Part shown: one piece after another, positions 1-6,613 of the stretch | How positions within the stretch are numbered: position 1 is the first letter of the stretch | How the letters are laid out: each line of letters begins with the position of its first letter | Origin: Firmicutes bacterium UBA2296 | GTDB lineage: Bacteria; Bacillota; UBA994 | Direction: 5' to 3' | Length of the DNA: 9,951 bases | Assembly: GCA_002345475.1 (NCBI GenBank) | Contig: DDWC01000176.1 | Location: forward strand, 1-9,951 | The notes under the pieces: generated by a model | The model's database searches: none | What the model was told of the DNA's origin: nothing | Seen by the model: only the letters and a program-made list of their open reading frames with translations | Program-made: the position numbers and the translations under genes

Positions 1-96
1 AATCCCTGGATGCTGACCGCAAAATTGTGGGGCACGGTGACCCTGGCTCATGTGGCTACCCTCATCCCATTGCGTCGACTGGAGGTAAGGGCATGA
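1..96 (+). CDS. C-terminal end of an upstream gene, probable membrane protein (partial)
   Basis: Frame 1 is open from the window edge to a TGA at 94-96, giving 31 residues (starting NPWMLTAKLW, ending RRLEVRA). The residues are largely hydrophobic and end in a short basic tail, as in the last transmembrane helix of an inner-membrane protein. The stop overlaps the ATG of the next gene as ATGA (93-96), the usual sign of translational coupling, and this junction is the main support for the frame being real. The family cannot be named from so short a piece. By analogy with other DUF4097-like loci, a small membrane protein would be a reasonable partner, but that is inference. Confidence 0.5.
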   Translation, partial: NPWMLTAKLWGTVTLAHVATLIPLRRLEVRA

Positions 97-932
97 CAAG
101 GGGGCCTGTCCGAATTGCTCTGGCCATACTTCTCTGGGTGTTGAGTATTGCCGCTAGTCTCTCAGGCACGAACACCTCCACCGCCTACCTAATGTCGGAA
201 GAATTCATGCTGGACTTTGGCGAAGCCAGCGTTAACGTAATAGCCCACGAAAAGGGGAATGTGCTTATCTCACACACACAGCGCGCAGTCCAACAGGGAT
301 TGCAGGGTCGTGTGGTGGCCACATCATCTGCACTGACGCTCAACGACTTCGTTGCCCCAACGCGACAGGAAAGCCCTGTGGCTTACCGCGTAGATCCGTG
401 GCTTCCTCTGGTACAGATTAGTAGCTATACGGAGCCTTTTCTCGGACTTCCTGAAGTCGACTACACCATTTACGTGCCGACGGGTAGCACAGTGGACATT
501 CGCGCCCGGAGCGTCACCGTGATAGGCGCAACCTTAAGCGGCCTCAGCGCTAATCAGGCGCACGCGACCGGAAGCATCCTGAAGGACGGTTTTGTGGCGG
601 AAGTGGCCGACCTGGTAATAAGAGGCGGTTCATCCGAAGGCACTGCCTACCTTGAAGCCGCCTATGTTGCGATTCGCGATTTTCAGGCCGGGGACCTGAC
701 TTTGCACTCCTCTGCAGCCGCTGAGATCATGGAGATACAGATGCTGGACATGAGGGCTGGCCATGTGGTGATTGAGGCTACTGACAAGCCAACTCTAAAC
801 CTTACTCTGAGCGACGTCGATTTTGTGTCTCTTAGCGTAGGTCATTCAGGTCCTGTGGTCTATTCAGCTATCGTTAGGACGAGAATTGGGCAGATCAATG
901 ACAACACAGCAGTAGGATTGATTGGGCGATAA
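93..932 (+). CDS. Secreted or membrane-anchored beta-rich protein, DUF4097-like (putative adhesin family)
   Basis: The start is placed at ATG 93, not at the in-frame start at 27, because GGAGGT at 81-86 lies 6-7 bases upstream and the ATG overlaps the preceding stop as ATGA. The 279-residue product begins with a basic N-terminus and a hydrophobic segment (about residues 7-24), a signal peptide or membrane anchor. The rest has no further membrane helix and is rich in alternating beta-forming stretches. A segment near residues 123-138 (DYTIYVPTGSTVDIRA) resembles the strand that opens the repeated beta-solenoid of DUF4097 proteins, followed by short repeated strands. Family proteins are extracytoplasmic and mostly uncharacterised, so an adhesin role is only a family label. 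No catalytic motif is visible. The family call is moderate; the existence of the gene is firm. Confidence 0.6.
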   Translation: MTRGPVRIALAILLWVLSIAASLSGTNTSTAYLMSEEFMLDFGEASVNVIAHEKGNVLISHTQRAVQQGLQGRVVATSSALTLNDFVAPTRQESPVAYRVDPWLPLVQISSYTEPFLGLPEVDYTIYVPTGSTVDIRARSVTVIGATLSGLSANQAHATGSILKDGFVAEVADLVIRGGSSEGTAYLEAAYVAIRDFQAGDLTLHSSAAAEIMEIQMLDMRAGHVVIEATDKPTLNLTLSDVDFVSLSVGHSGPVVYSAIVRTRIGQINDNTAVGLIGR

Positions 933-934
933 CG

Positions 935-1606
935 TCAAAAACTACCTGACATAAGGGAAGATCCCGGCTTGACACCGCGACGGAAAATCAGTTCGCGGTA
1001 TATGGCCGGGATCTCTCTTGTTATGTAGCGCACTTGCAGCCCCCAGATAGTGGGCATCTCCGAGGGACCGCCCTGGGCTGTGATGTTGAGTTTGCGGGCC
1101 AGAATAAGTGAGCGAAATATGTGGAAGTCATTACTGACGATAATTGCTGTCTCGAGACTGTTGGTCTGCATTATCTCCTGGCTGTATTTGAGGTTCTCGT
1201 AGGTGTTGTGGGATCTATCCTCCATATGGATTAGCTCGGCAGGAACTCCCCGCTCCACCAGGTACTTCTTCATAGCATAGGCTTCCGTAACGGTCTCTCC
1301 CTCACCCATGGCGCCGCTTACTATAATCTCCCGGGCCATCCCGGCTTCATAAAGCTCCAAAGCTTTTTCCAGTCGATATTTGAGCAACAGACTGGGTACG
1401 TCCCCATAAAGACGGCATCCCAGCACTATCAGGGTGTCCGCTCCAGACTCCGGGGTTTGTGTCGCGTGGTGCAGGACCAAGATGACCGGCACAAAAATAG
1501 CCGCGGCCACCAGAACGATGCCCAGGCGTGTCAGGCTCCGTCTCAAGCGCAGTCTCTGTTTTTTGCTCAGTTTCCGCTTCTTCCGGTCTGCTACTTTCTT
1601 CTTCAT
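935..1606 (-). CDS. DUF218 (YdcF/SanA-like) membrane-anchored protein
   Basis: This is a 223-residue protein. Residues 1-26 are strikingly basic (Lys/Arg-rich), followed by one hydrophobic helix at about 28-46, so the catalytic-like domain should sit outside the cytoplasm. The DUF218 core is clear: DTLIVLGCRL (57-66), IIVSGAMGEGETVTEA (94-109), RSHNTYENLKYS (131-142) and AIIVSNDFHIFRS (154-166). These match the conserved acidic, Asn and His positions of the YdcF/SanA/ElyC group. Family members are linked to cell-envelope integrity or polyprenyl-phosphate and peptidoglycan metabolism, and the exact reaction is unsettled for most. The start at ATG 1604-1606 is supported by GGAGGT at 1611-1616. 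The gene converges on its left neighbour with only two bases between the stops, and is divergent from the isomerase operon. Confidence 0.88.
   Translation of the reverse strand: MKKKVADRKKRKLSKKQRLRLRRSLTRLGIVLVAAAIFVPVILVLHHATQTPESGADTLIVLGCRLYGDVPSLLLKYRLEKALELYEAGMAREIIVSGAMGEGETVTEAYAMKKYLVERGVPAELIHMEDRSHNTYENLKYSQEIMQTNSLETAIIVSNDFHIFRSLILARKLNITAQGGPSEMPTIWGLQVRYITREIPAIYRELIFRRGVKPGSSLMSGSF
960..1013 (+). terminator. Possible intrinsic terminator: nested hairpin inside the 3' end of the convergent gene
   Basis: GATCCCGGC (960-968) pairs with GCCGGGATC (1005-1013), and inside it ACCGCGA (974-980) pairs with TCGCGGT (993-999), leaving a symmetric 5x5 internal loop and a 12-base apical loop. 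On the plus strand the stem is followed by a T-rich run (TCTCTCTTGTT). It lies 28 bases past the stop of the plus-strand gene ending at 932, so it could end that transcript. It also encodes the C-terminal residues of the DUF218 protein, so codon composition could contribute to the pairing. Confidence 0.4.
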
Positions 1607-1676
1607 GCCTTACCTCCGCGATGTCGTCACCATATACTTTAACATATTCGCGTCATCGTGGCATACGTCACGTAGG

Positions 1677-1697
1677 TGCAGACGATCTGGGTCTGCA
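1677..1697. promoter_or_regulatory. Operator-like palindrome in a divergent intergenic region
   Basis: TGCAGAC (1677-1683) and GTCTGCA (1691-1697) form a perfect 7-bp inverted repeat around a 7-base spacer. It lies in the 165-bp region between the divergent DUF218 gene and the isomerase operon, where a regulator of either could bind. An 11-base palindrome, TACGTCACGTA (1664-1674), lies just to its left. The only promoter element I would propose for the plus side is a -10-like CATAAT at 1738-1743, without a convincing -35. Confidence 0.35.
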
Positions 1698-1756
1698 GGT
1701 ATTTGGCCGGGAACGGCGAACTTTTCCTAGGTGATTTCATAATAAGTAAGCCGGAC

Positions 1757-1762
1757 AAGGAG
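1757..1762 (+). promoter_or_regulatory. Ribosome binding site deciding the isomerase start
   Basis: AAGGAG ends 9 bases before ATG 1772. The upstream in-frame GTG at 1676 has no comparable site, so translation most likely starts at 1772. Confidence 0.6.
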
Positions 1763-1771
1763 TGCGAGGGA

Positions 1772-2317
1772 ATGCTTACAAAAACCCAGTACAGAGAGGC
1801 CTGTCTACGGGCCACCGCCATGCTTGACGAGGCTGGGATTGCCCTTACGGAGCAGGAGAGAGGGAACATGCAGGTGGCAGAATACGGTCTAGGAATGCTT
1901 GATACCATTGGCCTGCAACTTGTCGTCTATGTAAATACTGAGCGCTGTTGCGCTAAAGAGCTAGTGCTCTTCCCGGGGCAGACATGTCCCGAACACCGGC
2001 ATCCAGTTATCTCTTCATATCCCGGCAAGGAAGAGACATTCCGTTGTCGGGCAGGCAAGGTTCTTCTCTATGTTGAAGGTGAGCCTGCTACCGCAATTGA
2101 AGCGACTTTGCCGGCCGGCCGAGAGCGGTATTTTACGGCAAGACACGAGATAATCCTGCACCCGGGAGATCAGTACACCTTGGCCCCCAACACCCTGCAC
2201 TGGTTCCAGGCGGGTCCGGACGGAGCGATAATATCGGAGTTCTCAACCATGAGTCTTGACGAACATGATGTCTATACTGACCCAGCAATTGACCCGGCAG
2301 GGAAACGCCGAGCATGA
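1772..2317 (+). CDS. D-lyxose ketol-isomerase family cupin (D-lyxose/D-mannose isomerase)
   Basis: This cytoplasmic cupin sugar isomerase is 181 residues from ATG 1772; the open frame extends upstream to 1676, but that part contains spacer-like sequence and a palindrome. The family interconverts D-lyxose and D-xylulose and usually also D-mannose and D-fructose, using a divalent metal. The metal site is readable: CPEHRHP supplies H75 and H77, KEETFRC supplies E88, and NTLHWF supplies H143, with spacing typical of the family. The N-terminal helical part (MLTKTQYREACLRATAMLDE) and the YGLG segment near residues 38-41 also fit. Its stop overlaps the start of the next gene (ATGA at 2314-2317), so isomerase and kinase are probably translationally coupled and act in sequence. 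Whether mannose or lyxose is the real substrate cannot be read from sequence. No truncation is seen. Confidence 0.87.
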   Translation: MLTKTQYREACLRATAMLDEAGIALTEQERGNMQVAEYGLGMLDTIGLQLVVYVNTERCCAKELVLFPGQTCPEHRHPVISSYPGKEETFRCRAGKVLLYVEGEPATAIEATLPAGRERYFTARHEIILHPGDQYTLAPNTLHWFQAGPDGAIISEFSTMSLDEHDVYTDPAIDPAGKRRA

Positions 2318-3279
2318 ACCAGGCTCCTTACGCCGTCTGTATCGGTGAGGCACTCATCGACTTTCTTAGCATTGGCCGCAACCCCTCGGGCACGCCGATT
2401 TTTGAGCAAAATCCCGGAGGAGCGCCGGCCAATGTGGCAAGGAATCTGGCCAGGCTGGGCACCAGGGTTGCCTTTGTGGGCGCAGTGGGCGGAGATGCTT
2501 TTGGACAATTCTTGCGGGATGTTCTGGACGCCGATGGGGTTGACACTACTTCCATGGTTGTAGTTCCCGGCGTGCCCACCACTCTAGCCTTTATTCATCT
2601 GGATCCGGAAGGAGAACGCTCCTTTTCCTTTGTGCGCTCCCCCGGCGCTGACACATGTCTGAGGCCAGAGGACGTGCCGCCGGGGCTGGTGGCCAGGGCT
2701 GCGGTTCTGCATGCCGGCTCACTTTCGCTAACGCATCCTGCGTCATCCCGAGCGCTACATCATGCCATGGATATAGCCGCGGCTGCAAACGTAATGATCT
2801 CCTTCGACGTGAATCTAAGGCCTCTCTTGTGGGACGACCTCGCTAGAGCGCGCAGGGAGATCGCCACTGCCCTGACACGATGTCAGCTGGCGAAACTCTC
2901 AATTGAAGAAGTCTGCTTCCTGCTTCAGGATGGCAACAAGTTGGACGCCCATAACAGCGGGAAATCCCTGCTGGCAGAGTTCCCGAACATCAAATTACTG
3001 GCGGTCACTATGGGGGCAGAGGGGAGTCTTGTCCTTGCCCGAAACCCGGGTGAGTCTCTGCGCGAGGTCAGGGTTCCGGCGAAGAGAATGGTGGCGGTAG
3101 ATACTACCGGTGCCGGTGACACTTATTGTGCGGCGCTGCTACACAGAGTTCTGGCGGCGGGTGGTCTGGAACAAGTCCTGGCCAGCGAAGCAACCTTGCG
3201 CGAAGCGGCTAATTTCAGTGGCAATCTGGCTTCCTATTCTGTGATGGACAGGGGAGCCGTTACAATTCACAGGAGGTGA
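2314..3279 (+). CDS. PfkB-family carbohydrate kinase, probable fructokinase
   Basis: This 321-residue enzyme is full length for the ribokinase/PfkB family and should transfer phosphate from ATP to a sugar in the cytoplasm. The first PfkB signature, with the GG hinge, is at 35-49 (GGAPANVARNLARLG). The second signature, with the anion hole and catalytic base, is DTTGAGDTYCAALLH at 263-277, with D269 as the likely base. FDVNLRP (164-170) and VTMGAEGS (231-238) are further family landmarks. The N-terminal CIGEALIDF and the NPGGAPANVA pattern resemble bacterial fructokinases more than ribokinases or 1-phosphofructokinases. Placement immediately after a mannose/lyxose isomerase fits phosphorylation of the ketose it forms, giving fructose 6-phosphate if the substrate is fructose. 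Other ketose or deoxy-gluconate kinases of this family remain possible. Confidence 0.88.
   Translation: MNQAPYAVCIGEALIDFLSIGRNPSGTPIFEQNPGGAPANVARNLARLGTRVAFVGAVGGDAFGQFLRDVLDADGVDTTSMVVVPGVPTTLAFIHLDPEGERSFSFVRSPGADTCLRPEDVPPGLVARAAVLHAGSLSLTHPASSRALHHAMDIAAAANVMISFDVNLRPLLWDDLARARREIATALTRCQLAKLSIEEVCFLLQDGNKLDAHNSGKSLLAEFPNIKLLAVTMGAEGSLVLARNPGESLREVRVPAKRMVAVDTTGAGDTYCAALLHRVLAAGGLEQVLASEATLREAANFSGNLASYSVMDRGAVTIHRR
3271..3278 (+). promoter_or_regulatory. Ribosome binding site inside the kinase stop region
   Basis: AGGAGGTG overlaps the TGA (3277-3279) of the kinase gene and sits 8 bases before ATG 3285. This selects 3285 over the in-frame GTG at 3276 and ATG at 3279, which overlap or abut the site. 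Confidence 0.7.
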
Positions 3280-3284
3280 TGCGG

Positions 3285-3704
3285 ATGGTGATTTATACCC
3301 GGTCAGTTAAGAATCCCGGTGACATCATGTCCCTTTACCAAACTCTAGGGTGGGCTGCATATCTGGAAGTGACGGACGAAGAGCTGAACAAGGCTATACA
3401 GAACTCCTGGAGTGTGCTCTATGCTTACATGGGTGATACTCTGGTCGGTACGGCCCGCGTAATATCTGACGGTGTAATAAACGCTTATCTGTGCGGTCTT
3501 GGTGTCCATCCCCGCTACCGCGGACACGGAATAGGTCGTGAACTGGTTTGGCGTTTGGCCGATGAGTGTGCTGTAAGCAAACTGCATCTTCAGCTGATGT
3601 GTGAGGAAGAGCTGGTACCCATGTACGAGCGAATGGGTTTTATGGTCTTTGCCCGAGGCATGCGTCCGTCGACTGATGCCGGCAAGCAAATGTTTGACAG
3701 ATGA
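3285..3704 (+). CDS. GNAT-family N-acetyltransferase
   Basis: This compact protein of 139 residues contains the acetyl-CoA pyrophosphate-binding motif A, LGVHPRYRGHGIGRELV (72-88), with the R-x-x-G-x-G pattern. It also has the motif B remnant MYERMGF (113-119) common in GNAT enzymes. The N-terminal half (GWAAYLEVTDEEL, then VLYAYMGDTLVGTARVISDG) gives the usual beta strands of the fold. Members acetylate amines on small molecules, antibiotics or proteins; the acceptor cannot be predicted here. It is the third gene of the sugar operon, starting six bases after the kinase stop with its binding site lying across that stop, so it is surely co-transcribed. Its metabolic link to sugar phosphorylation is unclear. 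Confidence 0.88.
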   Translation: MVIYTRSVKNPGDIMSLYQTLGWAAYLEVTDEELNKAIQNSWSVLYAYMGDTLVGTARVISDGVINAYLCGLGVHPRYRGHGIGRELVWRLADECAVSKLHLQLMCEEELVPMYERMGFMVFARGMRPSTDAGKQMFDR

Positions 3705-3725
3705 AATATTCGTAACACAGTTGTT

Positions 3726-3756
3726 TTGCCGTACAAATGGAGACGCTATGTAGTAT
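3726..3756 (+). promoter_or_regulatory. Weak candidate promoter for the MacAB-like operon
   Basis: The 88-bp gap before the adaptor gene holds TTGCCG (3726-3731) and TAGTAT (3751-3756) with a 19-base gap. Both match the sigma-A consensus only in part. The gap is large compared with other junctions on this strand, and no hairpin terminator is evident in it. Confidence 0.25.
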
Positions 3757-3792
3757 CATTGGTCTGATGATGACAGGAAGGGTGCGGTACGC

Positions 3793-4668
3793 ATGAAAAC
3801 AGACAGCAGGCGACGAGGTAGAGGACCACTGATTTTTGCCATAGTGACGCTGGTGCTTGTGCTAGCTTTGGGGACGCTGGCCATTAGGGTGCGCAGGGCG
3901 CGACTGGCGGTGTCGTACGAGAGTCATGCGGTTACGTTGGACACCATCTCACGCACGGTTTCCGGCACCGGCAGGGTGATTGCCACCGAGCGGGAGATTT
4001 TGTTTTCTCCAGGAGGGGGACAGATTGTAGAGCTTAATGCCGAAATAGGTGCTCCGGTGGCAGAGGGTGATTTGCTGGTGCGGACCGCCCAGGGGGGCAG
4101 GGTGGAAGCACCTTTTTCTGGTGAGGTTACGGCTCTCTTTGTGAAAGAAAACGAATGGGTCAACCCGGGTGTTCGCCTATTAGAGATTACGAATTATGAT
4201 TCTCTGGAGATATCAGCTAATGTGGACGAGCTCGACGTGGCGAAGATCAGTGAAGGGCGGACGGCCAGAATATATATCAATGCCTTGCCTGACGACGTGC
4301 GACAGGGTAGTATTACTGCCATCGCCCGTGAAGGAGTGCTCTCCGGAGGGATAATGACCTATGCCGTTCGTGTGTCCATTTCCGACATGTCCAGGCTGCT
4401 GATAGGGATGTCTGCTGAGGTCAAGGTGGAGGTAGAGAGGGCGGAAAACGTACTGACAGTGCCGGTAAAGTCGATTTATTACCGAGAGAACTCACCATAT
4501 GTTTTGCTCCGCATAGCGGAGGGAGAGAACCGCGAACAGCAGGTTGAACTTGGTCTAAGTGACGGTGTCCGGGTGGAGGTAAAGATCGGCCTGAGTGCCG
4601 GAGACGTGGTGCTGATTCGCAACACCGCGCCTGCCACGATTGCCCGCCCCTTTTCGGGCCTGCGTTAG
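3793..4668 (+). CDS. HlyD/MacA-type efflux adaptor (membrane fusion protein), short form
   Basis: This 291-residue adaptor should be anchored by one N-terminal helix (about 12-32, after a very basic start) and face outward, working with the ABC ATPase and permease that follow. The two halves of the lipoyl-like domain are recognisable: GGGQIVELNAEIGAPVAEGD (74-93) and RVEAPFSGEVTALFVKENEW (103-122). They are separated by only about ten residues, so the long alpha-helical hairpin that docks onto TolC-type channels is missing. A beta-barrel domain (about 138-215) and a membrane-proximal domain (about 217-277, from VLTVPVKSIYY) follow. The short form fits a cell lacking an outer-membrane partner or a system that works without one. 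AGGAAGG about 11 bases upstream of ATG 3793 is the likely binding site. Confidence 0.85.
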   Translation: MKTDSRRRGRGPLIFAIVTLVLVLALGTLAIRVRRARLAVSYESHAVTLDTISRTVSGTGRVIATEREILFSPGGGQIVELNAEIGAPVAEGDLLVRTAQGGRVEAPFSGEVTALFVKENEWVNPGVRLLEITNYDSLEISANVDELDVAKISEGRTARIYINALPDDVRQGSITAIAREGVLSGGIMTYAVRVSISDMSRLLIGMSAEVKVEVERAENVLTVPVKSIYYRENSPYVLLRIAEGENREQQVELGLSDGVRVEVKIGLSAGDVVLIRNTAPATIARPFSGLR

Positions 4669-4672
4669 GTGG

Positions 4673-4678
4673 AAGGAG
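4673..4678 (+). promoter_or_regulatory. Ribosome binding site deciding the ATPase start
   Basis: AAGGAG lies 8 bases before ATG 4687. The in-frame GTG at 4669, directly after the adaptor stop, precedes the site and is therefore unlikely to be the start. Confidence 0.65.
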
Positions 4679-4686
4679 ACGCCGCC

Positions 4687-5415
4687 ATGGCAGCTTTACT
4701 TCTGTTGCAGGACATATGCAAAAGCTACTACCTGGGTGAAGAAGAGCAGCCGGTGCTGCGCAACATCAACCTGACAGTTGCCGCCGGGGAGTTCCTGGCC
4801 GTGCTGGGTCCGTCGGGTTCGGGTAAAACCACGCTCATGAACATCATTGGCTGTCTGGACGTGCCAACCTGTGGCCATTATGTGCTTGACGGTATTTCTG
4901 TCGACACCCTGAACGAAAAGGAAATGGCCAAGGTCCGCAACCGGAAGATCGGTTTTGTCTTTCAGAATTTCCAGCTCCTGCCAAGATTAACCGCGCTGGG
5001 CAACGTAGAATTGCCGCTGGTTTACAGCGGCCTGAAGACAGTGGAGCGCCGAGCGCGAGCCACGGCCGTTCTGGAGCAGGTGGGTCTGGGAGAGAAGCTG
5101 CGCAGCTATCCCAACCAGCTATCCGGTGGGCAGCAGCAGAGGGTAGCCATAGCCAGAGCGATGGTCACAAATCCAGCCATTATTCTGGCGGATGAGCCGA
5201 CGGGAGCGCTGGATCAGACGACGGGGCAGCAGATTATGGAGCTGTTTGGTGAACTGAACCAGGCAGGTAGCACGATTATTATGATAACGCACAACCGCGA
5301 AGTAGCCAAAGTTGCTGGGCGGACGGTGCGCATATTAGACGGCGAGCTAATCGAAGGGGGTGAGGCTCGTGCTAGGCGAAATTATCGGTATGTCCGTCGC
5401 CAATATCGTCCATAA
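4687..5415 (+). CDS. MacB/LolD-type ABC transporter ATP-binding protein
   Basis: This is a 242-residue cytoplasmic ATPase that powers the FtsX-type permease encoded next. All ABC motifs are intact: Walker A GPSGSGKT (41-48), Q-loop FVFQNFQLLP with Gln at 93, signature LSGGQQQRVAIARAM (from 145), Walker B IILADEPTGALD with D169 and E170, and H-loop MITHN with His at 202. The LADEPTGALD wording and the stretch FQLLPRLTALGNVELPL are characteristic of the MacB/LolD/FtsE branch, which uses mechanotransmission instead of classical substrate import. It starts 18 bases after the adaptor stop and its last 47 bases overlap the permease gene in another frame. The C-terminal tail (RARRNYRYVRRQYRP) is arginine-rich and encoded mostly within the overlap. 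Confidence 0.95.
   Translation: MAALLLLQDICKSYYLGEEEQPVLRNINLTVAAGEFLAVLGPSGSGKTTLMNIIGCLDVPTCGHYVLDGISVDTLNEKEMAKVRNRKIGFVFQNFQLLPRLTALGNVELPLVYSGLKTVERRARATAVLEQVGLGEKLRSYPNQLSGGQQQRVAIARAMVTNPAIILADEPTGALDQTTGQQIMELFGELNQAGSTIIMITHNREVAKVAGRTVRILDGELIEGGEARARRNYRYVRRQYRP
5356..5363 (+). promoter_or_regulatory. Ribosome binding site deciding the permease start
   Basis: GGGGGTGA, one mismatch from GGAGGTGA, lies inside the ATPase gene. It is well spaced for GTG 5369; the GTG at 5360 overlaps the site. Confidence 0.5.
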
Positions 5416-6541
5416 CAAGACGCGTTCTCTGCTGACCATCTTAGGGATTGTCATTGGAGTTGCCTCTATCATCGCCCTGATGCTAATCGGCGAAGGTGCG
5501 GCCGGAAACATTTCCTCGCAGCTGTCGGGGCTCGGTGGCAATAAGCTGACGGTTCAGATATCCGGTACTCCCATTAAGCGGACCCTTTTCGAGCCCGATT
5601 TGCGGGCAATTGCGGAGAAACCCGACGTAGTCGCCGTGTCTCCTGCGACTTCGTCGCGAGCGGCAGTGGTGTATGGTTCCAGTCGTCGTAACAACGTTCT
5701 CATTGCCGGGAGAAGTTACAGCCTTTTTGATAGCGGGCAACAGACTGTGGCCTCGGGCCGAGGGCTAATGCCTCTGGATGTCGAAGGACGCAGCCGCGTG
5801 GCGGTCCTGGGCAGCTCTCTGGCTACAGCACTTTTTGGCAACAGGTCTCCCGAAGGAGACGAAATTATCATCGCTGGGCAGCGCTTTGTGGTAATCGGTG
5901 TGCTGCAGGAAGCAAGCGGATTCGCCATAGGCTCGCTGAACAACAGCGTTGTGGTTCCCTACAACGTCTCGGAACGTGTGGTTCCCAACACCCGAGTCTC
6001 GTCCCTCGATGTCTTTTTTGCCGAAGGGGCGGATGTGACAACCGTGCAGGCTGACACAGAGGCTGCTCTGCTACAGATATTTGACGGTCGTGACAGCGCC
6101 TTCGCCATCACCAATCAGCAGGAAATTCTTGATATCGTGCAATCCATTACCGGCACTCTCACTGCCATGCTGGCTGGCATTGCGGCCATTTCTCTTTTGG
6201 TGGGAGGCATTGGCATCATGAACATGATGCTGGTGTCTGTGACTGAACGCACCAACGAGATTGGACTGCGCAAGGCCCTCGGCGCCGAACCCATGCAGAT
6301 AATGATCCAGTTCCTCATTGAATCAGTCATACTCTGTCTTCTCGGAGGCTTCGTGGGAATTTTGCTGGGTGGGGCGCTGGCTTATCTTGGCGCAGTTCTT
6401 ATCGGCTTCCCCTTTGTCATTACGGCTGGACCAGTGCTGCTGGCCGTCGGGTTTTCTGTCACTGTGGGCCTGGTCTTTGGACTGGCACCGGCCCGCAAGG
6501 CCAGCCGGCTCAACCCCATCGATGCGTTGCGCTACGTGTAG
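5369..6541 (+). CDS. MacB-like ABC transporter permease (MacB_PCD plus FtsX domains)
   Basis: This 390-residue permease completes the adaptor-ATPase-permease export operon. It shows a short cytoplasmic start, a first membrane helix at about 21-41 (LLTILGIVIGVASIIALMLI), a large extracytoplasmic MacB_PCD domain to about residue 260, then the FtsX domain with three helices. The FtsX landmarks are GGIGIMNMMLVSVTERTNEI followed by GLRKALGA (about 279-304), the LGGFVGILLGG helix and the terminal GLAPARKASRLNPIDALRYV. Family members export macrolides, antimicrobial peptides, lipopeptides or lipoproteins; the cargo here cannot be told. GTG 5369 is preferred because of its binding site and because it gives the usual N-terminus; ATG 5390 is a weaker alternative. 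It overlaps the ATPase gene by 47 bases. The protein is intact. Confidence 0.94.
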   Translation: MLGEIIGMSVANIVHNKTRSLLTILGIVIGVASIIALMLIGEGAAGNISSQLSGLGGNKLTVQISGTPIKRTLFEPDLRAIAEKPDVVAVSPATSSRAAVVYGSSRRNNVLIAGRSYSLFDSGQQTVASGRGLMPLDVEGRSRVAVLGSSLATALFGNRSPEGDEIIIAGQRFVVIGVLQEASGFAIGSLNNSVVVPYNVSERVVPNTRVSSLDVFFAEGADVTTVQADTEAALLQIFDGRDSAFAITNQQEILDIVQSITGTLTAMLAGIAAISLLVGGIGIMNMMLVSVTERTNEIGLRKALGAEPMQIMIQFLIESVILCLLGGFVGILLGGALAYLGAVLIGFPFVITAGPVLLAVGFSVTVGLVFGLAPARKASRLNPIDALRYV

Positions 6542-6544
6542 AGG

Positions 6545-6573
6545 CCCTAGTCTTCTGGCCCTGGTCCCTAGTC
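6545..6573. repeat. Two direct copies of CCCTAGTC
   Basis: CCCTAGTC occurs at 6545-6552 and again at 6566-6573, 21 bases apart, immediately after the permease stop. With the heptamer repeats that follow, it makes the spacer look like worn low-complexity or repeat-element sequence, not unique DNA. Confidence 0.45.
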
Positions 6574-6585
6574 AGAGTTTCCTGG

Positions 6586-6613
6586 CCAAGCGCCAAGAGC
6601 CAAGAGCTAAGAG
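6586..6613. repeat. Degenerate tandem heptamer (CCAAGAG), four units
   Basis: Four contiguous 7-base units occupy 6586-6613: one variant ending GCG, two exact CCAAGAG units (6593-6606), and one with a C-to-T change at its second base. The last unit continues into the palindrome GAGCT-AAG-AGCTC (6604-6616). It lies outside any supported gene. Confidence 0.6.

Noticed and set aside
27..92. N-terminal extension of the DUF4097-like protein from the start at 27
   Set aside because: The 22 extra residues are not signal-like, no binding site precedes 27, and GGAGGT plus the ATGA overlap point to 93.
1434..1730. 98-codon plus-strand open frame antisense to the DUF218 gene
   Set aside because: Its composition (Arg, Ser, Phe-rich) is that of a shadow frame, no binding site is seen, and the opposite strand encodes clear DUF218 motifs.
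3345..3689. 114-codon minus-strand open frame opposite the acetyltransferase
   Set aside because: The plus strand carries a textbook GNAT motif with a good binding site; the antisense frame has no recognisable domain.
6586..6613. CRISPR array
   Set aside because: The repeats are contiguous 7-base units with no unique spacers between them, and no cas gene is present.
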